Notes: generated by a model not told the origin, from the letters alone. A stretch of DNA of 13,623 bases from Lachnospiraceae bacterium (GCA_024699595.1 JAILPG010000010.1:1-13623); one strand, 5' to 3'. Shown: positions 1 to 6,091, numbered from the stretch's first letter. Translations and numbers: made by a program.

Positions 1-1017
1 TAAAATATCCTCGTAGTAGCACTGTATCAGAAACGGCGTAGCATTTAGGGTGGCCGCGATGTCCTCTTCCCCGGCCTCTGACCGTCCCTTATTGCAGATC
101 TTTAAGTACTGCTCAAAGAGCCTTATGGCTCTGTGAAGATCCGCCTTTACTCCCCATCCGTAGAAATACAGCTTGCCAAGTTCCAGGATTGCCGGAGGAT
201 GAGGCAGTGCCTTTGAAAAATACATAACAGCATTTTTATAGTCGCCTGTATGATCTGCCTCATCCTCTGATCCTGACCTGCCCCTTTTCGGAAAACTCCC
301 CTCTGAGTGGATCCCCTCTAGATCACTCCCCTCTGAAAGCATCCCCTTTGTCATACTCCCCGATGAGTGGATTCCCCCTAATATACTCTCCTCTGAAAGA
401 TCCCCCTTTGTTATACTCCTCTCAAAAATGTTATCCCCTGCTATACTCTCCTCCAGGTATTCCATGCCAAGGACATACATCGCTTCTTTTTTTTCCGTAA
501 GAGTCTTAAGGATCTCGATCCCCTTTATTTTCGCATCCTTAATGTCACTCTTAAGAAGCGCCATGCCGGTATTGTATTTCGTATCCTCATCGCCTGCGTT
601 TCTTACTATGTCGTACAGAAGCAGTGCGATATCCTTATGTCCGGCGTTTTCGTACTTCTCCGCAAGTTCTCTGTAATTGATGGTTTCATATGGATCTATT
701 GATACGGCGTCCATCCCGATGCCGTACATAAAAGCGTTGATTATATAGGAAGCTCTCTGCTCGGTAATGCCAAGCTCCTCAGTGATATAGCTGTTTATGG
801 AAGATATCCTTGCACCGATCGCCGGTCTGTCAAGCCTCTCCATGTCGCCGAACATTCCGGCAACACCTGCAGACACTGCAAGCTGGAGGGAAGTCTTTTC
901 CCTTACGTTGGTAGGCATCAGGTCCTCAATAAGGCTTGATAAGACTTTCCTGTCATTGAGTATGTCCATACCGCGGTGCTTTATTATCTTTCTGAGGATA
1001 ACGTATCCGTCCTGCAT
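1..1017 (-). CDS. Sel1/TPR-like repeat protein, C-terminus cut by left edge
   Basis: An open frame of 339 codons runs from ATG at 1017 to the window edge with no stop. The start follows a GGGAGAG ribosome site seven bases upstream. Residues 1-105 form a helical N-terminal region of the pattern 'hL..ll.DL.P...REK..L..Av.aGv', a pattern I associate with the start of multidomain stress or chaperone-like proteins. Residues 115-185 and 258-339 are helix-turn-helix solenoid-like: YRELAEKYENAGHKDIALLL and the Sel1-type stretch ILELGKLYFYGWGVKADLHR followed by AIRLFEQYL. Sel1 repeats normally act as protein-interaction scaffolds. Between the two parts, residues about 190-240 are a low-complexity run of ten-residue repeats (consensus x-S-[IM]-x-x-G-x-x-S-E) encoded by a 30-bp tandem repeat, which looks like an expansion inside a loop. 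Partner and pathway are unknown. The coding call is firm; the exact family is moderately sure. Confidence 0.8.
   Translation of the reverse strand, partial: MQDGYVILRKIIKHRGMDILNDRKVLSSLIEDLMPTNVREKTSLQLAVSAGVAGMFGDMERLDRPAIGARISSINSYITEELGITEQRASYIINAFMYGIGMDAVSIDPYETINYRELAEKYENAGHKDIALLLYDIVRNAGDEDTKYNTGMALLKSDIKDAKIKGIEILKTLTEKKEAMYVLGMEYLEESIAGDNIFERSITKGDLSEESILGGIHSSGSMTKGMLSEGSDLEGIHSEGSFPKRGRSGSEDEADHTGDYKNAVMYFSKALPHPPAILELGKLYFYGWGVKADLHRAIRLFEQYLKICNKGRSEAGEEDIAATLNATPFLIQCYYEDIL
295..453 (-). repeat. 30-bp in-frame minisatellite inside the Sel1-like gene
   Basis: The plus-strand unit begins ACTCCCCTCTGA and recurs exactly every 30 bases at 295, 325, 355, 385, 415 and (partly) 445. 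The copies are diverged but keep the spacing, so the frame is preserved. On the coding strand they give ten-residue units such as RSITKGDLSE, ESILGGIHSS, GSMTKGMLSE and GSDLEGIHSE. Alternate copies resemble each other most, hinting at a 60-bp higher-order duplication. Confidence 0.85.
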
Positions 1018-1056
1018 CTGATCTCTCCCGCCTATATCAGGGAAACTCTGACGTGA

Positions 1057-1269
1057 TCAGAGCTTCCCCATATGCAAGCTCCCCTGTATGATCTCCCCCT
1101 TATTGACCTTCTCTCCCCGTTCTCTAAAATAAAAAACACCGACTGAAAATAACGCCGGTGTCTCTGTATCCATCATCGATTCCTTAATGTCGTCATACGG
1201 GAAAAAAGCTGCTTCCGTGCCTTCCCGTTTACAATCTTCGATTTTTGATCTAATTATGTGCGATTCCAA
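1057..1269 (-). other. Possible small ORF upstream of the Sel1-like gene (doubtful)
   Basis: A 70-codon frame beginning at TTG 1269 ends in TGA 40 bases before the Sel1-like start and lies in the same frame as that gene, with this TGA as the only stop between them. An internal ATG-ATG pair is preceded by AAGGA, allowing a shorter peptide of about 39 residues. The last residues (NKGEIIQGSLHMGKL) and the underlying DNA at about 1078-1107 resemble the minisatellite of the downstream gene. I do not recognise the peptide. It may be a leader peptide, a remnant of a longer N-terminus, or chance. Confidence 0.2.
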
Positions 1270-1342
1270 TTCGCCAAACGACTTACTGTCTCAATGTATT
1301 ACGTTTATTTGTAAAAATCTTGCTCTATTTTATATACAGGTT

Positions 1343-1405
1343 ATTCCTCATTCCTTAATCTTTAATCTTTAATCCTTTATCCTTTATCCTTTATCCTTTA
1401 TCCGG
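1343..1405. repeat. Heptanucleotide tandem repeat, about nine units
   Basis: Units read ATTCCTC, ATTCCTT, AATCTTT (twice), AATCCTT, TATCCTT (three times), TATCCGG. They keep an exact 7-base pitch over 63 bases while the unit drifts from one end to the other. The tract is non-coding and lies between the Sel1-like gene and the structured region further right. Confidence 0.8.
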
Positions 1406-1632
1406 ATTTTTAAGTGGATTTCAAGTTGGTTCTGTTACTTCGTGACGCATCTGTTTGGATGCTTCCCGTTACCTCGTGACGGTTCTTTCTGTCTGTTCAG
1501 TTTTTATGTGACGCTTCTCGCTTATTTTTGTCACATTGTCATTATACAACATGATCTCAAATTTGAAAACCCCCTTTTTCAATTTTTTTTCTTTTATATT
1601 TCATTGCTTTTTCAATGTAAAAAACGAAAAAT
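1406..1632. other. AT-rich gene-free stretch with small hairpins
   Basis: No credible gene is visible. There are small inverted repeats: GTTAC-TTC-GTGAC at 1434-1446, GCATC/GATGC at 1447-1462 and CCGTTAC-CTC-GTGACGG at 1466-1482, so the motif GTTACnTCGTGACG occurs twice. The stretch from 1560 to 1632 is T- and A-rich with no further pattern that I can see. Confidence 0.5.
1541..1569 (-). promoter_or_regulatory. Candidate sigma-A promoter reading toward the Sel1-like gene
   Basis: On the minus strand a consensus -10 TATAAT (1541-1546) sits 17 bases from TTTTCA (1564-1569), which matches four of six -35 positions. It would give an mRNA leader of more than 500 bases for the gene starting at 1017, containing the heptanucleotide tract. 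The long leader makes the assignment uncertain. Confidence 0.35.
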
Positions 1633-1828
1633 ATGCCTAAACCCTTAATTTTTCCTGTTTTAGCCATATCCTCGTTCCCCGGATTTATGGCTAATTCTTA
1701 AGTTTTCTCTGATTTAGCCATTTCCGTAAATCAGGTGATATGGCTAAATCTTACATTATTCCTACTTTAGCCATTAACATGCAGCTGTGATGTATGGCTA
1801 AATCATCATATTTTCACGTTTTAGCCAT
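1633..1828. repeat. Array of four 35-bp imperfect palindromes at 53-54 bp pitch
   Basis: The 9-mer ATGGCTAAA and its complement TTTAGCCAT alternate eight times. ATGGCTAAA-type starts are at 1633 (degenerate), 1687, 1740 and 1794; TTTAGCCAT starts are at 1659, 1713, 1766 and 1820. Each pair encloses exactly 17 bases, so every unit is 35 bp (1633-1667, 1687-1721, 1740-1774, 1794-1828), with a pyrimidine-rich interior approximating TCTTAnnTTTTCCTnn. Units are separated by 19, 18 and 19 bases. The separators can also form hairpins with the flanking 9-mers, some with extended stems (ATCC/GGAT in the first, ACAT/ATGT in the third). The pitch is close to five helical turns. No gene overlaps it; function is unknown. 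Confidence 0.85.
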
Positions 1829-1837
1829 AAATTCCAC

Positions 1838-1872
1838 AAAAAATGGACCACCAACCCCGTCCGGGGGGCCAT
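1838..1872 (-). terminator. GC-rich hairpin with T-run, copy A of a dispersed element
   Basis: The sequence from 1844 starts TGGACCACCAACCCC and ends GGGGGGCCAT at 1872. It folds through CCCC/GGGG around GTCC, with TGGACC and GGGCCA flanking. Read on the minus strand it is followed by six T residues (1838-1843), as in an intrinsic terminator. The same sequence with one extra C and one C/T change recurs at 10084-10113. Confidence 0.5.
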
Positions 1873-1873
1873 T

Positions 1874-1932
1874 CGGCAGGTTTCCCTGCCGCGTAAGTGG
1901 CCATTTTGCGTAAGGGTCCATTCTGCCACTTA
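1874..1932. repeat. Cluster of further hairpins and a 17-bp direct repeat
   Basis: CGGCAGG-TTTC-CCTGCCG forms a perfect 7-bp stem at 1874-1891. It is followed by two tandem 17-mers, 1891-1907 and 1908-1924 (14 of 17 identical, both starting GCGTAAG), and by TAAGTGG (1894-1900) pairing with CCACTTA (1926-1932). No gene covers this segment. Confidence 0.55.
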
Positions 1933-1950
1933 AAGGTTCATACATTCACC

Positions 1951-1989
1951 AAAAAAATACCCCCTTGCCGGCTGCCCGGTAAGGGGGTA
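1951..1989 (-). terminator. Intrinsic terminator of the HD-GYP gene
   Basis: TACCCCCTTGCCGG (1958-1971) pairs with 1976-1989 over 14 bp with a single G-T wobble and a four-base loop CTGC. On the minus strand the stem is followed by seven T residues (1951-1957). It lies 75 bases beyond the HD-GYP stop codon, in the right orientation to end that transcript. Confidence 0.9.
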
Positions 1990-2003
1990 CATAAATGTCC
2001 TGA

Positions 2004-2052
2004 ATACTAAATACTGAATACTAAATACTAAATACCAAATGCTCAATGCTCA
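2004..2052. repeat. Second heptanucleotide tandem repeat, seven units
   Basis: Units read ATACTAA, ATACTGA, ATACTAA, ATACTAA, ATACCAA, ATGCTCA, ATGCTCA with an exact 7-base pitch. The tract sits between the HD-GYP stop codon and its terminator, so it would be transcribed in the 3' untranslated end. The unit differs from the tract at 1343-1405, but length and style of drift are alike. Confidence 0.8.
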
Positions 2053-2063
2053 ACGCAGAATCC

Positions 2064-3194
2064 TCAATGTTCGCTGTCCATCGTGTGGTGCAGCTTTGAG
2101 TTGCCGTGAACACTCTCGCTGTGCACCTTCTCAAACTCTCCTTTGAGCCTTCCGAACACTTCAATGAGCTTGGGCGAGAACACGCCGCATTCGCCCTGTA
2201 CTATCATGTGGAAGGCTTCGTCCGGGGTATAGGCTGCCTTGTAGACTCTCTCACTGAGGAGGACGTCGTACACATCCGCAAGAGCCACACAGTGTACGCC
2301 TATAGGGATCTCCTCTCCCTTCAGTCCGTCAGGATAACCCCTTCCGTCATATCTCTCGTGATGCCATCTGCAGATCCTTGCAGATTCTGTGGCATACTCG
2401 GGATTCCAGCTGTCCTTGATGGAGTTGATTATCTCCTCGCCTCTTATGGTATGTCCCTTCATGTAAGCAAACTCTTCATCCGTAAGCTTGCCGGGCTTTA
2501 GGAGGATATTGTCGGGAATGGCTATCTTTCCTACGTCATGCAGCACACTCGCTGAGGAGATGAGCTCCACTTTCCTTGCCGTAAGACCGGTTCCCGGATA
2601 GCTCTCCATATACGCGTTTACCAGAAGATGAGTATATTTCTTCACTCTTTTTACATGATTGCCGTTTTCGAGATTACGGCACTCCACAACGGTTCCGAGC
2701 ATCTCGATCGTGGATTCGTTGCTCCTGTCAAGCTCCGCGGTCTGCTTGGTCAGAAGCTTTATCTGCTTGTTAAGGGTCTCATTCTGCGCAAGGATCTTGT
2801 TATCAAGCTGCTTCATTCTCCTGTTTAATGACACAACATTCTTGATCCTTGCCTTTATGATGATCTCGTAAAAAGGCTTGTGTATGAAATCAGCGATCCC
2901 AAGGACAAAGCACTGCTGCTCCACCTCCTTGTTGTCCTCTTCGGAAACAAGGATAACGGGGATCCTTCCGACTATTTTTTCCTTGGCAAGGGTTCTCACC
3001 TGCACGAGGCCCATCTTGTCCGGGTAGGTGATACCCACCATGATCGCAAGTATCGTGTTCTCATTATCGTCGATAATGTTCCTTAAAGCATCCAGGCTGT
3101 CGGCCTCCAGAACCTCATACTCGTCTGCGATAAGATCCTTTATCTCTCTTCTTACTTCATCTTCCCTGTGCAGGATCAAAATCTTTTCACTCAT
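2064..3194 (-). CDS. HD-GYP phosphodiesterase with degenerate receiver domain
   Basis: The 376-residue protein has a CheY-like receiver fold (residues 3-118), a coiled-coil linker (about 120-155) and a complete HD-GYP domain (about 160-355). HD-GYP domains hydrolyse cyclic di-GMP in the cytoplasm. The metal and substrate motifs are visible: HVKRV, the HD pair at 219-220 in HDVGKIAIPD, PGKLT, HHE at 278-280 and DGRGYPDGL with GYP at 286-288, then ALADVYDVL. In the receiver, the phosphoacceptor aspartate is glycine (G54 in AIMVGITYP), while the lysine of FIHKPF and a serine in VILVSEED are kept, so it is probably not phosphorylated in the usual way. I chose ATG at 3194 because GGGGG lies seven bases before it; an ATG two codons upstream is too close to that site. 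It lies 105 bases downstream of fapA in the same direction and is probably co-transcribed. Substrate specificity is inferred from the family. Confidence 0.93.
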   Translation of the reverse strand: MSEKILILHREDEVRREIKDLIADEYEVLEADSLDALRNIIDDNENTILAIMVGITYPDKMGLVQVRTLAKEKIVGRIPVILVSEEDNKEVEQQCFVLGIADFIHKPFYEIIIKARIKNVVSLNRRMKQLDNKILAQNETLNKQIKLLTKQTAELDRSNESTIEMLGTVVECRNLENGNHVKRVKKYTHLLVNAYMESYPGTGLTARKVELISSASVLHDVGKIAIPDNILLKPGKLTDEEFAYMKGHTIRGEEIINSIKDSWNPEYATESARICRWHHERYDGRGYPDGLKGEEIPIGVHCVALADVYDVLLSERVYKAAYTPDEAFHMIVQGECGVFSPKLIEVFGRLKGEFEKVHSESVHGNSKLHHTMDSEH

Positions 3195-3261
3195 ACACAT
3201 TCCCCCGGTCCGTGCTGCTTATATGATGTTACGCTTACTGTACCTGATCATTCAATATTCG

Positions 3262-3289
3262 GGCCGGCTGCCTGCCTCATCACCCGGCC
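3262..3289. other. Short GC-rich inverted repeat between fapA and the HD-GYP gene
   Basis: GGCCGG (3262-3267) can pair with CCGGCC (3284-3289) across a 16-base loop. No T-run follows on the minus strand, so it is not a typical terminator. It could be a processing or partial-attenuation site between the two genes, or chance. Confidence 0.3.
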
Positions 3290-3299
3290 TTCAGTTACA

Positions 3300-5486
3300 T
3301 TATTTCTTCTTGCCTTCGATCTGGATATTGCTGTCGCCCTCAGCCTTAAGGGTCAGATCCTTCGATCCGTCAGCAAACCATTTCCTTCCGTTTATCTCTA
3401 CAACGCTGTTTTCATAAGCCGTTCCGGCTACTATCACCTTGGCGGTCCCGGCATTCATAATGATATTGTTTGCCCGATCCTGTGCCTCTTCAAACTTCTT
3501 TTTCTCTTTTTTCTTGTTAAAGATAGTGGCCTCTATCTTCATGAACATATCATCGCTCTTTCGCTGTTCATCCGTAAACAGCTGCCCCATCTGGCTGTAG
3601 AGCTTCTCAAGCACTTCAAGCTCCTTGTCAATGTCCTTTACGAGCTTTGTGTATCTTATATGTTCCTTTACCATTTCATCGTCGAGGCCGACCTTCACGA
3701 GGGTCCTGGTAAAAACATCATTTCCTATATCCTGTACCGTTATCTCTTTGGTCGCATAGGTAATGCCGCCGATTATCGACCCCTTGCGCCCGGAGATCTT
3801 TATTTTTCCCTTGCAGTGTACATTGCTGTTTAAAATATAGTTGGCCTCTATATCACCGCCGACCCTGACATTTGCGGTCTCTATGAATCTTGCGGAGAGA
3901 TTTCCGTCCGCCTTGACGGAGCCTTTCTTGGAGGCGTTGATGCCCTGCTTTATGATGATGTTTCCCTTGGCCTCTATTACGGCTCCCTCTACCACACCGT
4001 TTACATATACGTCTCCGTCGGCGGAAATGTAGGATCCGGCCTGGACATTGCCCGAAACATCGATGGAGCCGTTAAAGATCACGTTGCCCATCGGCGCCGA
4101 GACCTCTTTAAGCCTTAACACGTTTGATATCATCAGGCGGTCATTTTTGTATTCAACGATGCCGTCAATGTTGGAGACATAGGTCTTTCTGTCACCTTCT
4201 ATCCTAAAACCTTCACCGCTTAAAACAGATAACTGCTTACCCTTCTGCGGCGGTATGAATCTTCCCGTTATGGTGCAGCCCTCTTCTCCGTCCGTCGCAT
4301 CATGGTAATATACAAGCTTCTGATCCTTGTTGACCTGTTCGAACCATTCGATATCCTGATAATCAAGGGATCCGTCATCAAGCACCTTCGGCTCCCTGTT
4401 AAGCTCTGTCTTTATGAAAAATTCGTAGTATCCGTCATCTCCGGCAACCGGACTCTTTCCCTCGGCGATGACCACCGGTTCGTTAAGATGCTTGCCCTCT
4501 GTAAGCTCCGTTACTATGTCGTCCTTTATTCCGTACACAATGTTCTTGTCACGCAGCATCCTGATGACAGCTTCCTTCGTAATTTCCTCCGGAATCAGCA
4601 CCATACGGATGGATGCGGACAGCTCATCAGGTTCTATCGTGATTATGAAGTCATCGTAATTGATGATCACCGGCGCCTCATCACCCTTGAACTCATCGGA
4701 CATGTTTGCGAGCATGTACTCGCGCTTTTTCTTCATTTCATTTGCGGTGTACATGAAGCTTGAATAGTAATCAACATTGAGTCCGAGCTCAAGACCGGTC
4801 CTTAACTCGCGCATCTGGCGCCAGCTGTACAGCGGATTCCTGTAATGATCTATTTTTATCTGATGCTCAAGACCGAGCCTTAACTCACGCATCTGACGCC
4901 ACTCATATTTGAGATCCGCGTATTCGGAGACTTCCACATGCCTCTCAAGACCTACTCTTATCTCTCTTAAGGAAATGCCTCTGTATTCGGGCAGAATGTA
5001 GTCTTCGATCTCCACGTGATGCTCATAGGCAAGCCTGATCTCGTGCAGCTGTTCTGCGTCATAATTCTGTTCTACATAAGGGATAATATCGACATCCGAT
5101 CTGTTTGCCAGACGGATCTCCTTTAACACCCCGGCCGGGCGTCCGGAATAAGCTGAAAGGTTGCAGCCTTCTTCAAGGCCACAGCGCAGTTCGCGCATGA
5201 TCTCGTGTTTTACACGGGGAAAAGCATACTTCCTTACATCGACATCATTCTTAAGCCCCAGACGGATCTCGTTCATCTGCAGCCAGTCAAAATCCGGCCT
5301 TGCATAGATCTCCACGTCAAGGCCTTCTTCAATTCCCTCACGGATCTCCTTCATCTGAAGCGCATGGAATTCTTTTTTTGCATAGACAGAAGTATCAAGA
5401 AAGTCTTCTTCTCCCTTTGCGATCTCCTCCACCTGCTCCTTTGAGAAGCCCTGTTTTAAAAGCATAAGTTTCTCTTTGACATCCAT
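3300..5486 (-). CDS. FapA (DUF342) family protein with N-terminal 26-residue repeats
   Basis: The 728-residue protein has two parts. Residues about 18-249 contain nine tandem units, eight of 26 and one of 24 residues, with consensus QM-x-E-[IL]-R-x-G-L-E-x5-V-x2-Y. Examples begin QMKEIREGIE, QMNEIRLGLK, QMRELRLGLE. From about residue 270 it matches the FapA/DUF342 family: an N-terminal subdomain, a run of glycine- and valine-rich turns typical of a right-handed beta-helix (NVIFNGSIDVSGNV, GDVYVNGVVEGAVIEAKGNI) and a charged coiled coil at about 610-676. FapA proteins are linked to flagellar assembly and polar organisation in some bacteria; the role here is inferred only. A TTG 15 codons upstream has no ribosome site, whereas ATG at 5486 follows GGGAGGAGAG, so I use the latter although the spacing (11 bases) is long. 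It heads the presumed operon with the HD-GYP gene. Confidence 0.88.
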   Translation of the reverse strand: MDVKEKLMLLKQGFSKEQVEEIAKGEEDFLDTSVYAKKEFHALQMKEIREGIEEGLDVEIYARPDFDWLQMNEIRLGLKNDVDVRKYAFPRVKHEIMRELRCGLEEGCNLSAYSGRPAGVLKEIRLANRSDVDIIPYVEQNYDAEQLHEIRLAYEHHVEIEDYILPEYRGISLREIRVGLERHVEVSEYADLKYEWRQMRELRLGLEHQIKIDHYRNPLYSWRQMRELRTGLELGLNVDYYSSFMYTANEMKKKREYMLANMSDEFKGDEAPVIINYDDFIITIEPDELSASIRMVLIPEEITKEAVIRMLRDKNIVYGIKDDIVTELTEGKHLNEPVVIAEGKSPVAGDDGYYEFFIKTELNREPKVLDDGSLDYQDIEWFEQVNKDQKLVYYHDATDGEEGCTITGRFIPPQKGKQLSVLSGEGFRIEGDRKTYVSNIDGIVEYKNDRLMISNVLRLKEVSAPMGNVIFNGSIDVSGNVQAGSYISADGDVYVNGVVEGAVIEAKGNIIIKQGINASKKGSVKADGNLSARFIETANVRVGGDIEANYILNSNVHCKGKIKISGRKGSIIGGITYATKEITVQDIGNDVFTRTLVKVGLDDEMVKEHIRYTKLVKDIDKELEVLEKLYSQMGQLFTDEQRKSDDMFMKIEATIFNKKKEKKKFEEAQDRANNIIMNAGTAKVIVAGTAYENSVVEINGRKWFADGSKDLTLKAEGDSNIQIEGKKK

Positions 5487-5547
5487 GTGTGATAAGGCTC
5501 TCCTCCCGGAAAAAGCGATGTCTCCAAACAAGTATTGCTACACCATT

Positions 5548-5577
5548 ATTATATCAAAAACACTGCGTTTTACGCAA
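5548..5577 (-). promoter_or_regulatory. Candidate promoter of the fapA-like gene
   Basis: On the minus strand TATAAT (5548-5553) is 18 bases from TTGCGT (5572-5577). The -35 half overlaps a perfect palindrome TGCGT-TTT-ACGCA at 5564-5576, a possible operator. It faces the start at 5486 with a leader of roughly 55 bases. Confidence 0.55.
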
Positions 5578-5578
5578 T

Positions 5579-5594
5579 ATGATAATCATTCCCA
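5579..5594. promoter_or_regulatory. Fur-type operator between divergent promoters
   Basis: ATGAT-A-ATCAT (5579-5589) is a perfect palindrome. The 15-mer TGATAATCATTCCCA (5580-5594) matches the Bacillus-type Fur 7-1-7 box TGATAATnATTATCA at all but two positions. It sits between the -35 regions of the fapA-like and zur-like promoters, so it could serve autoregulation of the plus-strand operon and perhaps affect fapA. Related Zur and PerR boxes have similar layouts, so the sequence does not tell which regulator binds. Confidence 0.5.
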
Positions 5595-5600
5595 AATCTA

Positions 5601-5629
5601 TTGACAAAAGTAATGCCCGGTTCTATAAT
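5601..5629 (+). promoter_or_regulatory. Consensus sigma-A promoter of the Fur-family gene
   Basis: TTGACA (5601-5606) and TATAAT (5624-5629) are both exact consensus hexamers with the ideal 17-base spacing. GTTC and GAAC flank the -10 region (5620-5636) as a short inverted repeat. The start codon at 5660 is preceded by GGAGGA. Confidence 0.88.
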
Positions 5630-5659
5630 TGGGAACAGTTCTCATATTCGGAGGAAAAA

Positions 5660-6091
5660 ATGGATCCACATACAAAATACAGGACCAGACAGCGGGAAAT
5701 ACTCATAGAATACTTATCGGGCATGCCCGGCAGACACTTCACGGCTGCGGATGTCTGCGAACACTTTAAGGCCGAGGGAGCCCCCATCGGTCAGTCAACC
5801 GTATACAGAAGACTGGAAGCACTGGTGGATGAGGGCATATTAAACAAATATATCCTCGACCCGAACACCCCCGCCTGCTTTGAATATATCATCCCGGAGA
5901 GTCATACGGATGCAGGGACCTGCTTTCACTGCAAGTGTGAAAAGTGCGGAAAACTCATACACATGCACTGCGATGAGCTTGAGGGCATCGCATCCCACCT
6001 GCACAAGGAGCATGACTTCACACTTGATCCGCTTCGCACCGTATTTTACGGGGTATGCAGTGAGTGCAGGCAGAACGAAGGCTCCTTGTGA
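5660..6091 (+). CDS. Fur-family metalloregulator, probably Zur-type
   Basis: The 143-residue protein is of normal Fur-family length. It has a winged-helix DNA-binding half (recognition helix QSTVYRRLEALVDEGI, about residues 45-60) and a C-terminal dimerisation half. The structural zinc pairs are C93-x2-C96 and C133-x2-C136, and the His/Cys-rich stretch HTDAGTCFHCKCEKC carries likely regulatory metal ligands. Such proteins repress uptake genes when metal is bound. ATG 5660 follows GGAGGA at good spacing; longer in-frame extension upstream would run through the promoter. The neighbouring zinc-binding lipoprotein 111 bases downstream makes a zinc role (Zur) most likely, but Fur or PerR specificity cannot be excluded from sequence. 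Confidence 0.9.
   Translation: MDPHTKYRTRQREILIEYLSGMPGRHFTAADVCEHFKAEGAPIGQSTVYRRLEALVDEGILNKYILDPNTPACFEYIIPESHTDAGTCFHCKCEKCGKLIHMHCDELEGIASHLHKEHDFTLDPLRTVFYGVCSECRQNEGSL

Noticed and set aside
428..1021. Plus-strand reading frames of 82 and 74 codons
   Set aside because: Both lie opposite the well-supported Sel1-like frame and have serine-rich products typical of antisense shadows.
1442..1648. Plus-strand 68-codon reading frame
   Set aside because: It runs through hairpins and the A/T-rich stretch, ends inside the palindrome array, has no ribosome site and its product is Phe/Leu-rich without a pattern.
1633..1828. CRISPR array
   Set aside because: The 35-bp units are far from identical in their interiors, separators are only 18-19 bases, there are only four units, and no cas gene is present.
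1633..1828. Replication origin with DnaA boxes
   Set aside because: The repeated 9-mer does not match the DnaA box TTATCCACA, and no replication gene is near.
3168..3833. Plus-strand 221-codon frame
   Set aside because: It overlaps the FapA-family gene on the other strand, whose coiled coil and beta-helix are clearly the real product.
5487..5531. TTG start extending the FapA-family protein by 15 residues
   Set aside because: There is no ribosome site before the TTG, and the extension would place the strong GGGAGGAGAG site inside the coding region.
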